Below, piece by piece: positions 17,294 to 26,400 of a stretch of DNA of 62,721 bases. The notes below the pieces were generated by a model. It worked only from the letters and a program-made list of their open reading frames with translations. It ran no database searches and was not told the origin of the DNA. Position 1 is the first letter of the stretch; every line of letters starts with the position of its first letter. Both the position numbers and the translations under genes were made by a program. Origin of the DNA: Marivita sp. (GTDB taxonomy: Bacteria > Pseudomonadota > Alphaproteobacteria > Rhodobacterales > Rhodobacteraceae); the NCBI RefSeq assembly GCF_020055675.1, contig NZ_JAIPUS010000017.1, positions 1 to 62,721 of the forward strand, written 5' to 3'.

Positions 17294-19173
17294 TCTGCCG
17301 CCTCGCGCGTGCCCTGTTCGGGATAAAGACACCGCACCTTGCGGTCGCCCTGCCAGTCCAGCGGGATCTTCCCGCGCCGGCACTCCGTTTGCACCTTGAG
17401 GCAGCGATCCGCAAAGGCGCAACCCTCGGGCAGCCTGTCCACCGCGGGCGGCAGTCCCGTGATGGCCTCCAGCCGCCGCTTGCCGCCGCCCAACTCGGGA
17501 ACACAGGCCATCAGCCGCGCGGTGTAGGGATGGCGCGGCGCCTGCAGGATGTCTTTCGTGCTGCCTTCCTCGACGACACGGCCGGCATACATCACCGCCA
17601 CCCGGTCACAAAGCTGCGCCACAACACCGAAATCATGCGTGATGAAGACAATCGCCAGCCCGCGCGAGCGGCGCAGATCGTCGAGGATCGTCAGAACCTG
17701 CGCCTGCACCGTCACGTCGAGCGCCGTCGTCGGCTCGTCCGCGATGATGATGTCCGGATCGTTGGCCAGCGCCATCGCGATGCCCACGCGCTGCCGCATG
17801 CCGCCCGACATCTCGTGCGGATAATCCGACACGCGCTTTTCGGCATTGGGGATCCGCACCGCGCGCAACAGCTCGACCGCCTTGGCCTGCCCCTCGGCCT
17901 TGCCGATGGGACGATGCGACCGGATCGCCTCGATCAACTGGTCGCCGACGCGGTAAAGCGGATGCAAGGTCGCCAGCGGATCCTGGAAGATATAAGCCAC
18001 ATTGCGCCCCCGCATGTCCCGCAGCCGCCGGTAGGGTGCCCCGATCAGGTCTTCGCCGTCGTAATGCACCGCCCCGCCGGTGATTACCCCCGGCGGAGAG
18101 GCCACCAGTCCCATCAGCGACAGCGCGGTGACGGATTTGCCCGATCCGCTCTCGCCAATGATGCCCAGGCATTCGCCCTTTTCCACATGCAGATCGACAC
18201 CGCCCACGGCGCGGTAGACGCGATCCTTGACATGAAACTGCGTCTCCAGCCCTTGCACCTCCAGCAGCCCCTTGCCGGTGGGTTCAGGCACCGCGCCCTT
18301 TCGATCCACCTTCGTCGTTGCCATCGGCCGCGACAGTGCCCCGGACTTCAGCCGCGGGTCCAGCGCATCGCGCACCCCGTCACCCAGCAGGTTGATCGAC
18401 ATGACGATGATCAGGATCATCATTCCCGGCACGATCGAGGTATGCGGATTGGTAATCAACGCCGACCGCGCCTCGCCCAGCATCGAGCCCAGATCGGCCT
18501 GCGGCGGCTGGCTCCCAAGGCCAAGAAACGAAAGACCGGCGGTCTCGAGGATCATCCAGCCGATGGTGGTGGACATGGCGATCACGATCACCGGGATCAC
18601 GTTGGGCAGGATCTCGGACAGGATGATCCGCGTGTTCGACAGGCCCGCCAACCGCGCCGCATCGACAAACTCCTTATGCGCGATGCCCACCGTGATGCCC
18701 CGGATGTTGCGCGCGAAGAACGGCACGTTGACCGCCGCCACCGCGATCAGCGCGTTGAACAGCCCCGGCCCCAAAGCCGCGACAATCGCCAGCGCCAGCA
18801 GGATATAGGGAAACGCCATCAGCATATCGACGCCGCGCATGATGATGTTGTCGGTCCGCCCGCCGTAAAACCCCGCGATGATCCCGATGGCCGCCCCCAG
18901 CGTTGCCGCCACGATCGCCGCCGCGAACCCGACGGCCAAGGACAAGCGCGTTCCCCACATCAGCCGTGACAGCAGATCGCGCCCCAGGTGATCGGTCCCC
19001 AAGAGCGCGCCGTCGGAAAAGATCGGCTGGAACCGGTTGCTCGTATTGGTGACATCCGGATCGGCCAAAGGCAGGATCGGCGTCAGCAGCACCAGCAGCA
19101 GCACCAAAGACATCACGACGCCCCCCGCGAGCGCCAGCCGGTTGCGCGCCAGCAGGACAAGAAACGCCCTCAT
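17290..19173 (-). CDS. Fused permease and ATP-binding subunit (DppC-DppD) of a peptide-type ABC transporter
   Basis: This 627-residue protein joins two subunits that are usually separate. Residues 1 to about 275 are a DppC-like permease with an N-terminal membrane helix, GTDHLGRDLLSRLMWGTRLS and the EAA-type loop EFVDAARLAGLSNTRIILSE. After a linker (about 280-305), an ATPase domain follows with GESGSGKSVTALSLMG, MSGGMRQRVGIAMALA and IIADEPTTALDVT, ending in the CAFADRC cysteine extension. No stop or frameshift is visible at the junction. ATGA overlaps at both ends show tight translational coupling with dppB and dppF. Confidence 0.93.
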   Translation of the reverse strand: MRAFLVLLARNRLALAGGVVMSLVLLLVLLTPILPLADPDVTNTSNRFQPIFSDGALLGTDHLGRDLLSRLMWGTRLSLAVGFAAAIVAATLGAAIGIIAGFYGGRTDNIIMRGVDMLMAFPYILLALAIVAALGPGLFNALIAVAAVNVPFFARNIRGITVGIAHKEFVDAARLAGLSNTRIILSEILPNVIPVIVIAMSTTIGWMILETAGLSFLGLGSQPPQADLGSMLGEARSALITNPHTSIVPGMMILIIVMSINLLGDGVRDALDPRLKSGALSRPMATTKVDRKGAVPEPTGKGLLEVQGLETQFHVKDRVYRAVGGVDLHVEKGECLGIIGESGSGKSVTALSLMGLVASPPGVITGGAVHYDGEDLIGAPYRRLRDMRGRNVAYIFQDPLATLHPLYRVGDQLIEAIRSHRPIGKAEGQAKAVELLRAVRIPNAEKRVSDYPHEMSGGMRQRVGIAMALANDPDIIIADEPTTALDVTVQAQVLTILDDLRRSRGLAIVFITHDFGVVAQLCDRVAVMYAGRVVEEGSTKDILQAPRHPYTARLMACVPELGGGKRRLEAITGLPPAVDRLPEGCAFADRCLKVQTECRRGKIPLDWQGDRKVRCLYPEQGTREAAE

Positions 19174-20117
19174 GTCTTGATCCTCGGGTCAAGCAGGCTT
19201 TGCGCCACATCCACCGCGATGTTGAACAGCACGTAGCAGGCGGCCACGAACACCACGCCGCCCTGCACCAGAAGCAGATCGCGCGTCAGGATGGCATCGA
19301 CCAGCATCCGCCCGATGCCAGGCCACTGGAAGACGATCTCGATATAGACCGCGCCGGACAGCACGAAACCGGCCTGGATTCCCAGAACCGGGATGATCGA
19401 CACCATCGCCGCCCGCAGCGCATGGCGCCAGATCACGCCGCGCTCATGCACGCCCTTGGCGCGCGCGGTGCGGATGAAATCCTGCCGCAACACCTCGAGC
19501 ATGGCCGATCGTGACAGCCGCGCGATCACCCCCGTCGCCACCACCGCCAGCGCCGCCGCCGGCATCGCCAGATGCGAGATCAGCGCCCAGATATCCCGCG
19601 CGCCATAGATCGGCCACATGCCCGACACCGGGAACCAGCGCAGGGTCACCGCAAAGAACAGGATCATCATCATCCCCAGGAAAAACGACGGAATCGAAAT
19701 CCCGAGCAACACCACGAAGGTGATCGCGCGGTCCGCCAGGCCATACTGGTTCGCCGCCGAAATCACCCCGGCGATGATGCCGAGGATCGAACACAGCACA
19801 AAGGCCGTCCCGGCCAGAACCAGGGTCGCGTTGAACCGCTCGAGCACCTCATCGAGCACCGGCCGGTTAAGCGCGAAACTCGTGCCGAAATCCCCGCTCA
19901 ACATGTTACCCAACCAGATGAAATACTGCTCAACAAGCGTCTTGTCCAATCCCAGATCCCGGTTGAGCTTCTCGACATTCTCCGGTGTCGCGTAACTGCC
20001 AAGGATCGCCATCGCCGGGTCACCAGGGATCAGCGCCATGATCAGGAAGACGATCACGGTAATGCCCAGCAGCACCGGGATCGCGGACAGCAAACGCTTC
20101 AGGATGTAGCCGGTCAC
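19170..20117 (-). CDS. Peptide-type ABC transporter permease (DppB type)
   Basis: The predicted 315-residue membrane protein begins VTGYILKRLLSAIPVLLGITVIV. It has the DppB pattern of one N-terminal helix, a periplasmic loop with IPGDPAMAILG, and a BPD_transp_1 core with the EAA-like loop DFIRTARAKGVHERGVIWRH. Two starts compete: ATG 20132, which lies within a dispersed repeat, and GTG 20117. GTG is favoured because AAGGA, supplied by the repeat's end, lies seven bases upstream and homology starts there. The 88 bases separating it from dppA contain the repeat and two hairpins. Confidence 0.9.
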   Translation of the reverse strand: MTGYILKRLLSAIPVLLGITVIVFLIMALIPGDPAMAILGSYATPENVEKLNRDLGLDKTLVEQYFIWLGNMLSGDFGTSFALNRPVLDEVLERFNATLVLAGTAFVLCSILGIIAGVISAANQYGLADRAITFVVLLGISIPSFFLGMMMILFFAVTLRWFPVSGMWPIYGARDIWALISHLAMPAAALAVVATGVIARLSRSAMLEVLRQDFIRTARAKGVHERGVIWRHALRAAMVSIIPVLGIQAGFVLSGAVYIEIVFQWPGIGRMLVDAILTRDLLLVQGGVVFVAACYVLFNIAVDVAQSLLDPRIKT

Positions 20118-20127
20118 GCAGGGGTCC

Positions 20128-20201
20128 TTCATCTTGCCGGAAAAACTCCGGGGGGTGCGGGGGGCTGGCCCCCCGCCGGTCGGACGGGCCCCGCCCGTCC
20201 G
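20128..20201 (+). repeat. Dispersed intergenic box, copy C, with two hairpins between dppA and dppB
   Basis: The box is 20128-20149, with CCGG at 20137-20140 able to pair with CCGG at 20148-20151. Two perfect GC-rich stems follow: 20157-20164 with 20169-20176 (8 bp, 4-base loop) and 20181-20188 with 20194-20201 (8 bp, 5-base loop). In the minus-strand dpp mRNA these lie right after the dppA stop codon. They are placed to stabilise the binding-protein message or reduce read-through into dppB. On that strand the box also supplies the AAGGA used by dppB. Confidence 0.75.
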
Positions 20202-20205
20202 AGGC

Positions 20206-21783
20206 TCAGTTCTTCACCACGTCATCCAGCAAAAGAAAGAAGGACGGCTGGAGCGAGAAATTCTCGACCGCGTCATTGGTCACTGCGTTCTGCTTCCAGT
20301 TGGCGACGAAGACCCAGGGCGCGTCTTCCTGCACGATGGTCTGCATCTGCTTGTAAAGCCGCGCACGCTCTTCCTGGTCGGTCGCCACCCGCGCCGCCTC
20401 CAAGAGCGCATCCACCTCGGGGTTGGAATAATAGCCCGAGTTGAAGCCACCGGCATCGGGCCACGCCTCGGTGCGCAGCGCAAGGAAGGGCAGCGTGTCG
20501 GGATCGTTCGTCATCCACGCCATCTCGGCCATGTCGGCCTTGCCCTCCAGACCGGGGTTCACCTCGCCCAGAAAGGTGTTCCACTCGTAGGTCTCGATGC
20601 TCACATCGAAACCGACCGCCTCCAGATCGGCCTGGATGGCGGTGCCCATTGCCACCGGATCCAGCATCCCCGACCCGCCTTCGGTCACGAAAAAGGTCAG
20701 TTCCGCGCCCTCGGCCCCGGCCTCGGCGATCAGTTCGCGGGCGCGGTCGGGATCGTAGGGATAGGGCTCCAGCTCCTCGTTATAGGCCCAGGCAAAGGCC
20801 GGCGGTGTCGGACCTGCGGCCACTTCCGCGGTGCCTTCCAGCACCTCTTCGACCAACGCCGTCTTGTTGACCGCGTAATTCGCCGCCTGGCGGACCCGCT
20901 TGTCGGCGAAAGGGCCTTCCTTGGCGTTCAGGATCAGGAACCAGACATGCGGCCCGGCCTGCTCATGCACGGTGTAGCTGTCGCCCTGGAACTCCGACAG
21001 CGCCACGGGCGGCACTTCGACCATAAGGTCGATTCCCCCCGCCAGCATTTCCGCCGTTCGGGTATTGGCATCGGTGATCGGGCGGAAGACAACCGCCTCC
21101 AACTCGGGCACGCCATCCCAGTAATCGGGGTTCGCTTCGACCACGACCGCCTCGTTCGATCGCCATTCCGCGAAAGTGAAGGCGCCAGTCCCCGACGGGT
21201 TGCGACCGAATTCCGCGCCGTGCCGTGCGACGGCGGCAGGCGACACGATCAGGCCCGTGGGATAGGCGAGGTTCGACAGGAATGGGGCATATGGCGCGTT
21301 CAGCGTGAATTTCACCGTCAGGTCATCCACTGCGTCCACGGTTTCGATGGCAGAGAAAAAGAACGCCAACGGGAAAGGACCCGTGTCGTGATAGGGGTGG
21401 TCCTCGTTCAGCATCCGTTCGAAATTGAACTTTACGGCCTCGGCATTGAAATCGCTGCCATCGTGGAACTGAACCCCCTCGCGCAGCGTGAAGGTATATT
21501 CGGTGCCATCCTCGCTGATCTCCCAGTCGCTGGCCAGCGCAGGCTCCACTTCGAGCGTGCCATCGCGGTACCGCACCAGCCCGTCATAGACATTCATCAG
21601 GATGCGGAAATCGTTTACGGCAGTCACCGCCGCGGGATCGAGCGCCTTGGGCTCGGCGATCTGGCCGACGATCAAGACGCCGGGGGGAGTTTGTGCAAAG
21701 GCCGGATCGCTTGCCCCGAAGCTCAGCGCAAGCGCGGTGCCGGCGGCCAGCAGGCTGCGGCGGGTGAGGTGAAATAGCGGCAT
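20206..21783 (-). CDS. Peptide-type ABC transporter substrate-binding protein (SBP_bac_5)
   Basis: The 525-residue protein has a twin-arginine-like signal (HLTRRSLLAAGTALALSFG) and the extended binding-protein fold of the DppA/OppA class. Family stretches include EPKALDPAAVTAVNDFRIL, DGTEYTFTLREGVQFHDGS, NPSGTGAFTFAEW and RQAANYAVNKTALVEEVLEG. AGGAGAGG lies before ATG 21783. It is the first gene of the minus-strand transporter operon, and its promoter region holds two copies of a palindrome also found before the GntR gene. This fold binds di/oligopeptides, glutathione, nickel or opines, so the ligand is open. Confidence 0.9.
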   Translation of the reverse strand: MPLFHLTRRSLLAAGTALALSFGASDPAFAQTPPGVLIVGQIAEPKALDPAAVTAVNDFRILMNVYDGLVRYRDGTLEVEPALASDWEISEDGTEYTFTLREGVQFHDGSDFNAEAVKFNFERMLNEDHPYHDTGPFPLAFFFSAIETVDAVDDLTVKFTLNAPYAPFLSNLAYPTGLIVSPAAVARHGAEFGRNPSGTGAFTFAEWRSNEAVVVEANPDYWDGVPELEAVVFRPITDANTRTAEMLAGGIDLMVEVPPVALSEFQGDSYTVHEQAGPHVWFLILNAKEGPFADKRVRQAANYAVNKTALVEEVLEGTAEVAAGPTPPAFAWAYNEELEPYPYDPDRARELIAEAGAEGAELTFFVTEGGSGMLDPVAMGTAIQADLEAVGFDVSIETYEWNTFLGEVNPGLEGKADMAEMAWMTNDPDTLPFLALRTEAWPDAGGFNSGYYSNPEVDALLEAARVATDQEERARLYKQMQTIVQEDAPWVFVANWKQNAVTNDAVENFSLQPSFFLLLDDVVKN

Positions 21784-21815
21784 GGGTGACGTCCTCTCCT
21801 GAGATATCGACTCTT

Positions 21816-21831
21816 ATTTATCATGATAAAT
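21816..21831. promoter_or_regulatory. Perfect 16-base palindrome, putative GntR operator 1
   Basis: ATTTATCATGATAAAT is perfectly self-complementary. It lies 33 bases upstream of the dppA start codon in the dppA/DUF1028 divergent region. Near copies occur at 21843-21860 and at 23394-23411 before the GntR gene, so this regulator is the obvious candidate to bind. No binding data are implied. Confidence 0.65.
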
Positions 21832-21842
21832 TGCATCAGGCC

Positions 21843-21860
21843 AAATTTTCATGATAAATT
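21843..21860. promoter_or_regulatory. Imperfect palindrome, putative GntR operator 2
   Basis: AAATTTTCATGATAAATT repeats the operator-1 core TCATGATAAAT with two mismatched dyad positions. It is followed by CAAGTC, as is operator 3 at 23394. It lies 26 bases before the DUF1028 start codon, so it could control that gene while operator 1 controls dppA. Confidence 0.55.
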
Positions 21861-21886
21861 CAAGTCCGGTGATAACAGGATTGCAG

Positions 21887-22582
21887 ATGACCATTTCCAT
21901 ACTGGCTTTCGATGAAAAAAAGGGCGCTTATGGCGGTGCCGCGACCACCGGAAGCCTGTGTGTTGGCGGTTGGGTCCTGCGCGGCGATGCCGAATCGGGA
22001 CTGTCGGCCTCGCAAGGATCGCTGCCCAGTACCTTTTGGGGCACCGACGTTCTGACCCTCATGCGTGGCGGGACCGACGCGGCGGCGGCCGTGGCCCAGG
22101 TCACATCCGCCGATGCGGGCCGCGCCGAACGTCAATTGGCCGCGCTTGATCCGGCAGGGCAAACCGGGCATTTCACCGGCAGCAACAGCATTGCCGTCGC
22201 TGACGCCCGGACCGCTCCGCATGTGGTGGTCACCGGCAATCTTCTGACCTCGGGCTCGGTTCTGGATGCCTGCCTCGACGGATTTCTTGCCGCAACGGGT
22301 CCGCTCGACACACGCCTGCTGGAGGCGCTCGACGCGGCGTCACGTGCTGGCGGGGACAGCCGGGGGCTGTTGTCAGCGGCGCTCTTGATCGTCCGCCGCT
22401 CAGATCCGCCGATGACACTGCGTGTGGACTATTCCGAAACGCCGTTGACCGATCTGCGCGCATTGCATGCGCGGGCCACATCCGGGCTCTACGCGGATTG
22501 GCTCGGCCATGTGCCCACGCTTGACGATCCGCAGCGCAGCCTGCCGTTCCAATCCACCGACCGCCCCGTCACTCCGCGATAA
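21887..22582 (+). CDS. DUF1028 family protein (Ntn-hydrolase-like)
   Basis: The 231-residue protein matches the DUF1028 pattern: MTISILAFDEKKGAYGGAAT at the start, then SLCVGGWVLRGDAESGLSASQ and SNSIAVADARTAPHVVVTGN. DUF1028 proteins are predicted Ntn-type hydrolases of undefined substrate, often near peptide transporters and amidases. AGGA at 21877-21880 precedes ATG 21887; a start at 21851 would overlap operator 2 and is rejected. It is divergent from the dpp operon and its last 14 bases overlap the convergent GntR gene. Hydrolysis of an imported peptide or amide is inference from context. Confidence 0.82.
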   Translation: MTISILAFDEKKGAYGGAATTGSLCVGGWVLRGDAESGLSASQGSLPSTFWGTDVLTLMRGGTDAAAAVAQVTSADAGRAERQLAALDPAGQTGHFTGSNSIAVADARTAPHVVVTGNLLTSGSVLDACLDGFLAATGPLDTRLLEALDAASRAGGDSRGLLSAALLIVRRSDPPMTLRVDYSETPLTDLRALHARATSGLYADWLGHVPTLDDPQRSLPFQSTDRPVTPR

Positions 22583-23339
22583 ACCGTTTCATGACCTCGG
22601 CTTCCTGATCCTCCATCAGGTCGCGTGCCATTTTCATATGGCTCTCCATCACCTGTCGCGCGGCGGCGGCATCGCCCGATCGCAGCGCCGCGATGAGCTG
22701 CAGTTGATGGTCGCGGCCGCGTCGCCACAGGTCATGGTTGGGCGCCGCGTACAGGCGCTTGTAGACCGTCAGGTCGGTGAGGATCTGCGCCATGAAGCCA
22801 ATGAAGAACCCCAGCAGCGCGTTGTCGCCGAAATCCGACAAACGCGCATGAAACCGCAGCGAGGCCACATGCTGCGCGCGCTCGCCCTCGGAATCCTCGG
22901 CAGGCACCGCGTAGGCCTTCATGATCTCGTCCAGCTCGGCGAGCTGCGCCTCCGTCAACCGGCCCGCCAAGGAGGCCGCCAGTTCCGGCTCCAGCGACAG
23001 GCGCAGGGCATAGACATCCGCGATGGTGAGGTTCTGGAAATAGAAGTAGTTCGCCAAAAGCGCGTGTGCCCGCTCGCGTGACACCTCGCCGACGAAACTG
23101 CCACCACCCGGGCCGGTCTTGGTCTCGACCAGGCCCTGCGCCTGAAGGATGCGCATCGCCTCACGGATCGTGCCCTTGGACATCTGGAACCGCGCGATCA
23201 ACTCCGCTTCACCGGGCAGCCGATCGCCGGGCCTCAGCCCTTGTTCGACCACCCAATCCTTGATCGCCTCGGCCACGCGAACGGGGCGCGACCGGCGGGG
23301 CCGACGGGCGGAGCTTTCAGGTGGGGTGACGGCTGTCAT
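22569..23339 (-). CDS. GntR-family regulator, FCD (FadR) subfamily
   Basis: A 256-residue regulator with an N-terminal winged helix (AEAIKDWVVEQGLRPGDRLP, then MSKGTIREAMRILQAQGLVE) and an all-helical FCD ligand domain (VYALRLSLEPELAASLAG, LRFHARLSDFGDNALL, HQLQLIAALRSGDAAAARQV). His and Asp positions fit the metal site of FCD proteins. The start is uncertain: ATG 23339 or ATG 23387, neither with a good ribosome site. The second would put the palindrome at 23394-23411 immediately before the start codon. It probably controls the transporter, the DUF1028 gene and itself. FCD members are usually repressors released by a small carboxylate. Confidence 0.88.
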   Translation of the reverse strand: MTAVTPPESSARRPRRSRPVRVAEAIKDWVVEQGLRPGDRLPGEAELIARFQMSKGTIREAMRILQAQGLVETKTGPGGGSFVGEVSRERAHALLANYFYFQNLTIADVYALRLSLEPELAASLAGRLTEAQLAELDEIMKAYAVPAEDSEGERAQHVASLRFHARLSDFGDNALLGFFIGFMAQILTDLTVYKRLYAAPNHDLWRRGRDHQLQLIAALRSGDAAAARQVMESHMKMARDLMEDQEAEVMKRFIAE

Positions 23340-23393
23340 GCGCGATAGGCCCGGATATGCCTGCCCCGAAACGGGCAGTCGCGCCATGCAAGC

Positions 23394-23411
23394 AATTTAT
23401 CATGATGAATT
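23394..23411. promoter_or_regulatory. Palindrome, putative GntR operator 3
   Basis: AATTTATCATGATGAATT is an 18-base palindrome with a single mismatched pair and shares its core with the sites at 21816 and 21843. It is followed by CAAGTC, as at operator 2. Placed just upstream of the GntR gene, it suggests autoregulation. Confidence 0.62.
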
Positions 23412-23430
23412 CAAGTCTTCGCAAACCCCG

Positions 23431-26400
23431 TCATGCCGCCTCCTGCCGTGATGGTGCCGCACTGTGCATGAAGAACGCATAGTAAAACACCGGTGCGGCC
23501 ACCAAAGTCAGGATCGAGGCAAAGGCCAGACCGCCCATGATGGTGACCGCCATCGACCGGAAAAACGCATCCCAGATCAGCGGCGTCATGCCGAGGATCG
23601 TTGTCGCGGCGGCAAGGATCACCGGCCGCAAACGCGATGTCGATGCCTCGACAATCGACTCCTTCAATGTCTGCCCCGGCCTTTCGGCGCGCACCAGGTC
23701 AATCTCTTCCACCAGAACGATCCCGTTCTTGATCAACATCCCCGAGAGCGACAACAGACCTAGAAGCGCGGTAAAGGTAAACGGGAACCCGGTCCCCAAG
23801 AGCGCAAGGCTGACCCCGTTCACCGACATCGGCACCAGCAGCCAGATGATCAGGGGTTGCCTGAGCGCGTTGAACAGCAGCACCGAGATCACGATCATGA
23901 TGATCAGGCTCATCGGCAATTGCCGCCCAAGGCTTTCCTGCGCTTGCGAGGAGCTTTCAAGCTCGCCGCCCCATTCCATCTTGTAGCCGGACGGCAGCTC
24001 CATGTCCTCGATCGTCTGGGTCACCTCGGCCTGCACCTGCGCCGCCGTGAGGCCCTTGACGATATCGGCGCCCACGGTGATCGTCAGCAGCCGGTCGCGC
24101 CGCTTCAACAACGTGTTCTGCGCCTCGAAGGTCAGACCGTCTGTCACCTGTTCCAGCGGCACGAAGCTTTGCGCGTTCTGCGAATAGACCATGTGATCCG
24201 TCAGAGCGAGGTTATCCTCGGGTTTGGCGCGCAGCACGATGGGGATCTGCCTGTCGCCTTCGCGGTACACGCCGGCATCGATACCCGTGGTCGCAAAGCG
24301 CAGGATCGACGTGATGTCGTCGCGGGTGATCCCGGCCTCCTGCGCGCGGTCCGTGGCGTAAACCGGTTTCAGGATCAGTTCCTGTTCGCGCCAGTCGATG
24401 CGTGGCGTCACGATATTGTCCGACGCCTCGGTCAAGCGCGCCATAGCCTCATCCGCCAGATCGCGCAGCATGTCCGGGTCCGAGCCGGAAAACCGCGCCT
24501 GGATCGGGTCGCCGCCACCGGGGCCAAAGGCCAGCCGCTTGGCGCGGAATTCCCCCTGCGGCACGGCCCGCGCGGCAAACGCCTCGAGATCGGAAATCAA
24601 CGGCGGAATCTCTTCGATCGTGTCCGTTCTGACGATGATATGGCCGTAGCTCGGGTTCGGATCTTCCGCCTGGTAGGTCAGCATGAACCGGTCCGCCCCC
24701 TGCCCGACAAAGGCAGTCGCGGACACCACGTCCTCCTGCCCGGCCAGCCAGTCTTCCAACACCCCGATATCGCCCGAGGTCTCTTGAATCGACGCGCCCT
24801 GGTCCAACTTGTAATGAACAAAGAACAGCGGCGTGTTGCTGTCCGGGAAAAACTGCTGCTTGATCTGGCCGAACAACATGAAGCAGACCACGGTGATCGC
24901 AACCAGGGCGGCAATCACCAACCACCAGACCCGGAGCGCTGCGCGCAGGGTGCCGGCATAGAGCCTGAAAAACACTCCTCCATAGGCATCCTCCGCGTCG
25001 CCACTGGCCCGCTTGAAAAAGTAATGCCCCAGAAGCGGCGTCGCCGTCAGCGCGAGCACCCATGACAACAGCAGCGAAATCCCGATGACCGCGAACAGCG
25101 AGAACAGGAATTCTCCCGTCGCGTCCGGGCTGAGACCGATTCCGGCAAACGCCATGATCCCGATCACCGTCGCGCCCAGGAGCGGAATCTGCGTCTTGCT
25201 GGCGGCCTCATCCGCTGCCGCCCGGCTGTCCTTGCCGCGTCGCATGGCGATCTGCATGCCTTCGGCGACCACGATGGCGTTGTCCACCAGCATCCCCATC
25301 GCGATGATCAATGCGCCCAGCGAAATGCGCTCCATCTCGATGGAAAAGACCGACATGAAGAACAGCGTGCCCACCACGGTGAGAAGCAGCGTCACCCCGA
25401 CGACGATGGCCGCGCGCCAGCCCATGAACACGGCCAGCACGACCACCACGATTGACACCGACATGGCGAGGTTGACCAGGAAGGCGTTCGAGGCCTCTTC
25501 CACCACGACATGCTGCTGGTAGACCGGCTGCAACTCCACGCCGACAGGGATTTGTGGCGCCAGCTCGTCCAGCTTGGCGTCCGCGCGCTTGCCCACATCG
25601 ACGATGTTCTCGGTCCCGATGCCGGCCACACCCACCGTGAAGGCCTCGACCCTGTTGTGCCGGATCAGCATGTCGGGCGTTTCCTCACGCGCCCGCCGTA
25701 CCTCGGAAAAGTCGAACAGGTTCAAAAGCTCGCCGCCGACCCCCACCGTGAGGCCGGCAATCTCCTGTACCGTGTCATACCCGTCCGGGCCTTGTATGAG
25801 GGTTCTGCCATCCTCGTCCTGAATCGATCCGCCATCGACCACGGAATTGGCTGTCGCCAGCGCGCCCTGAATGGCCGATGGCGGCACATTCAGATTGGTG
25901 GTCAAGGCCAAGTCAGGCTCGACATAGATGACCTCGTTCGGCACGCCGGACAGGCTTACATCGGCGACGCCATCGACAGTCAGCAATTCACGTCGCAGAA
26001 AGGTGGCAAGGTTGTTGATCTCGGCATCGGAAAACCCGGGGGCCGTGACGGCATAATAAATGCCGTAGACATCCCCGAACCCTTCATTCACGAAAGGCGT
26101 CCCGACCCCGGCCGGCAAGCGTACCGAACTGACCCTGTTGCGCAGCTTGGTCCAGATCTCGGGCAATTCCTCGCCGTCGTACTGATCCTTCATGTCCACG
26201 GTGATCCGTGATTGCCCGGGTCGGTTGACAGAGCGCACCTCTTTCATCTCCGACATCTTCTGGATCTCGGATTCCAACGGCTCCGACACCTCGCGCGCCA
26301 CCTGCGCGGCGCTGGCACCGGGGTATTCGGTGACCACGACCGCTGTCTTGATGGTGAAGGCCGGATCTTCCAATCGGCCAAGGGTGAAGAACCCCCAGAT

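Noticed and set aside
17287-18969. Long open frame on the plus strand opposite the DppC-DppD fusion
   Set aside because: Composition is dominated by Arg, His, Gln and Pro with no motif. The opposite strand has clear permease and ATPase motifs.
20134-21777. Long open frame opposite the peptide-binding protein gene
   Set aside because: No family resemblance; the minus-strand gene has signal peptide, ribosome site and conserved motifs over the same interval.
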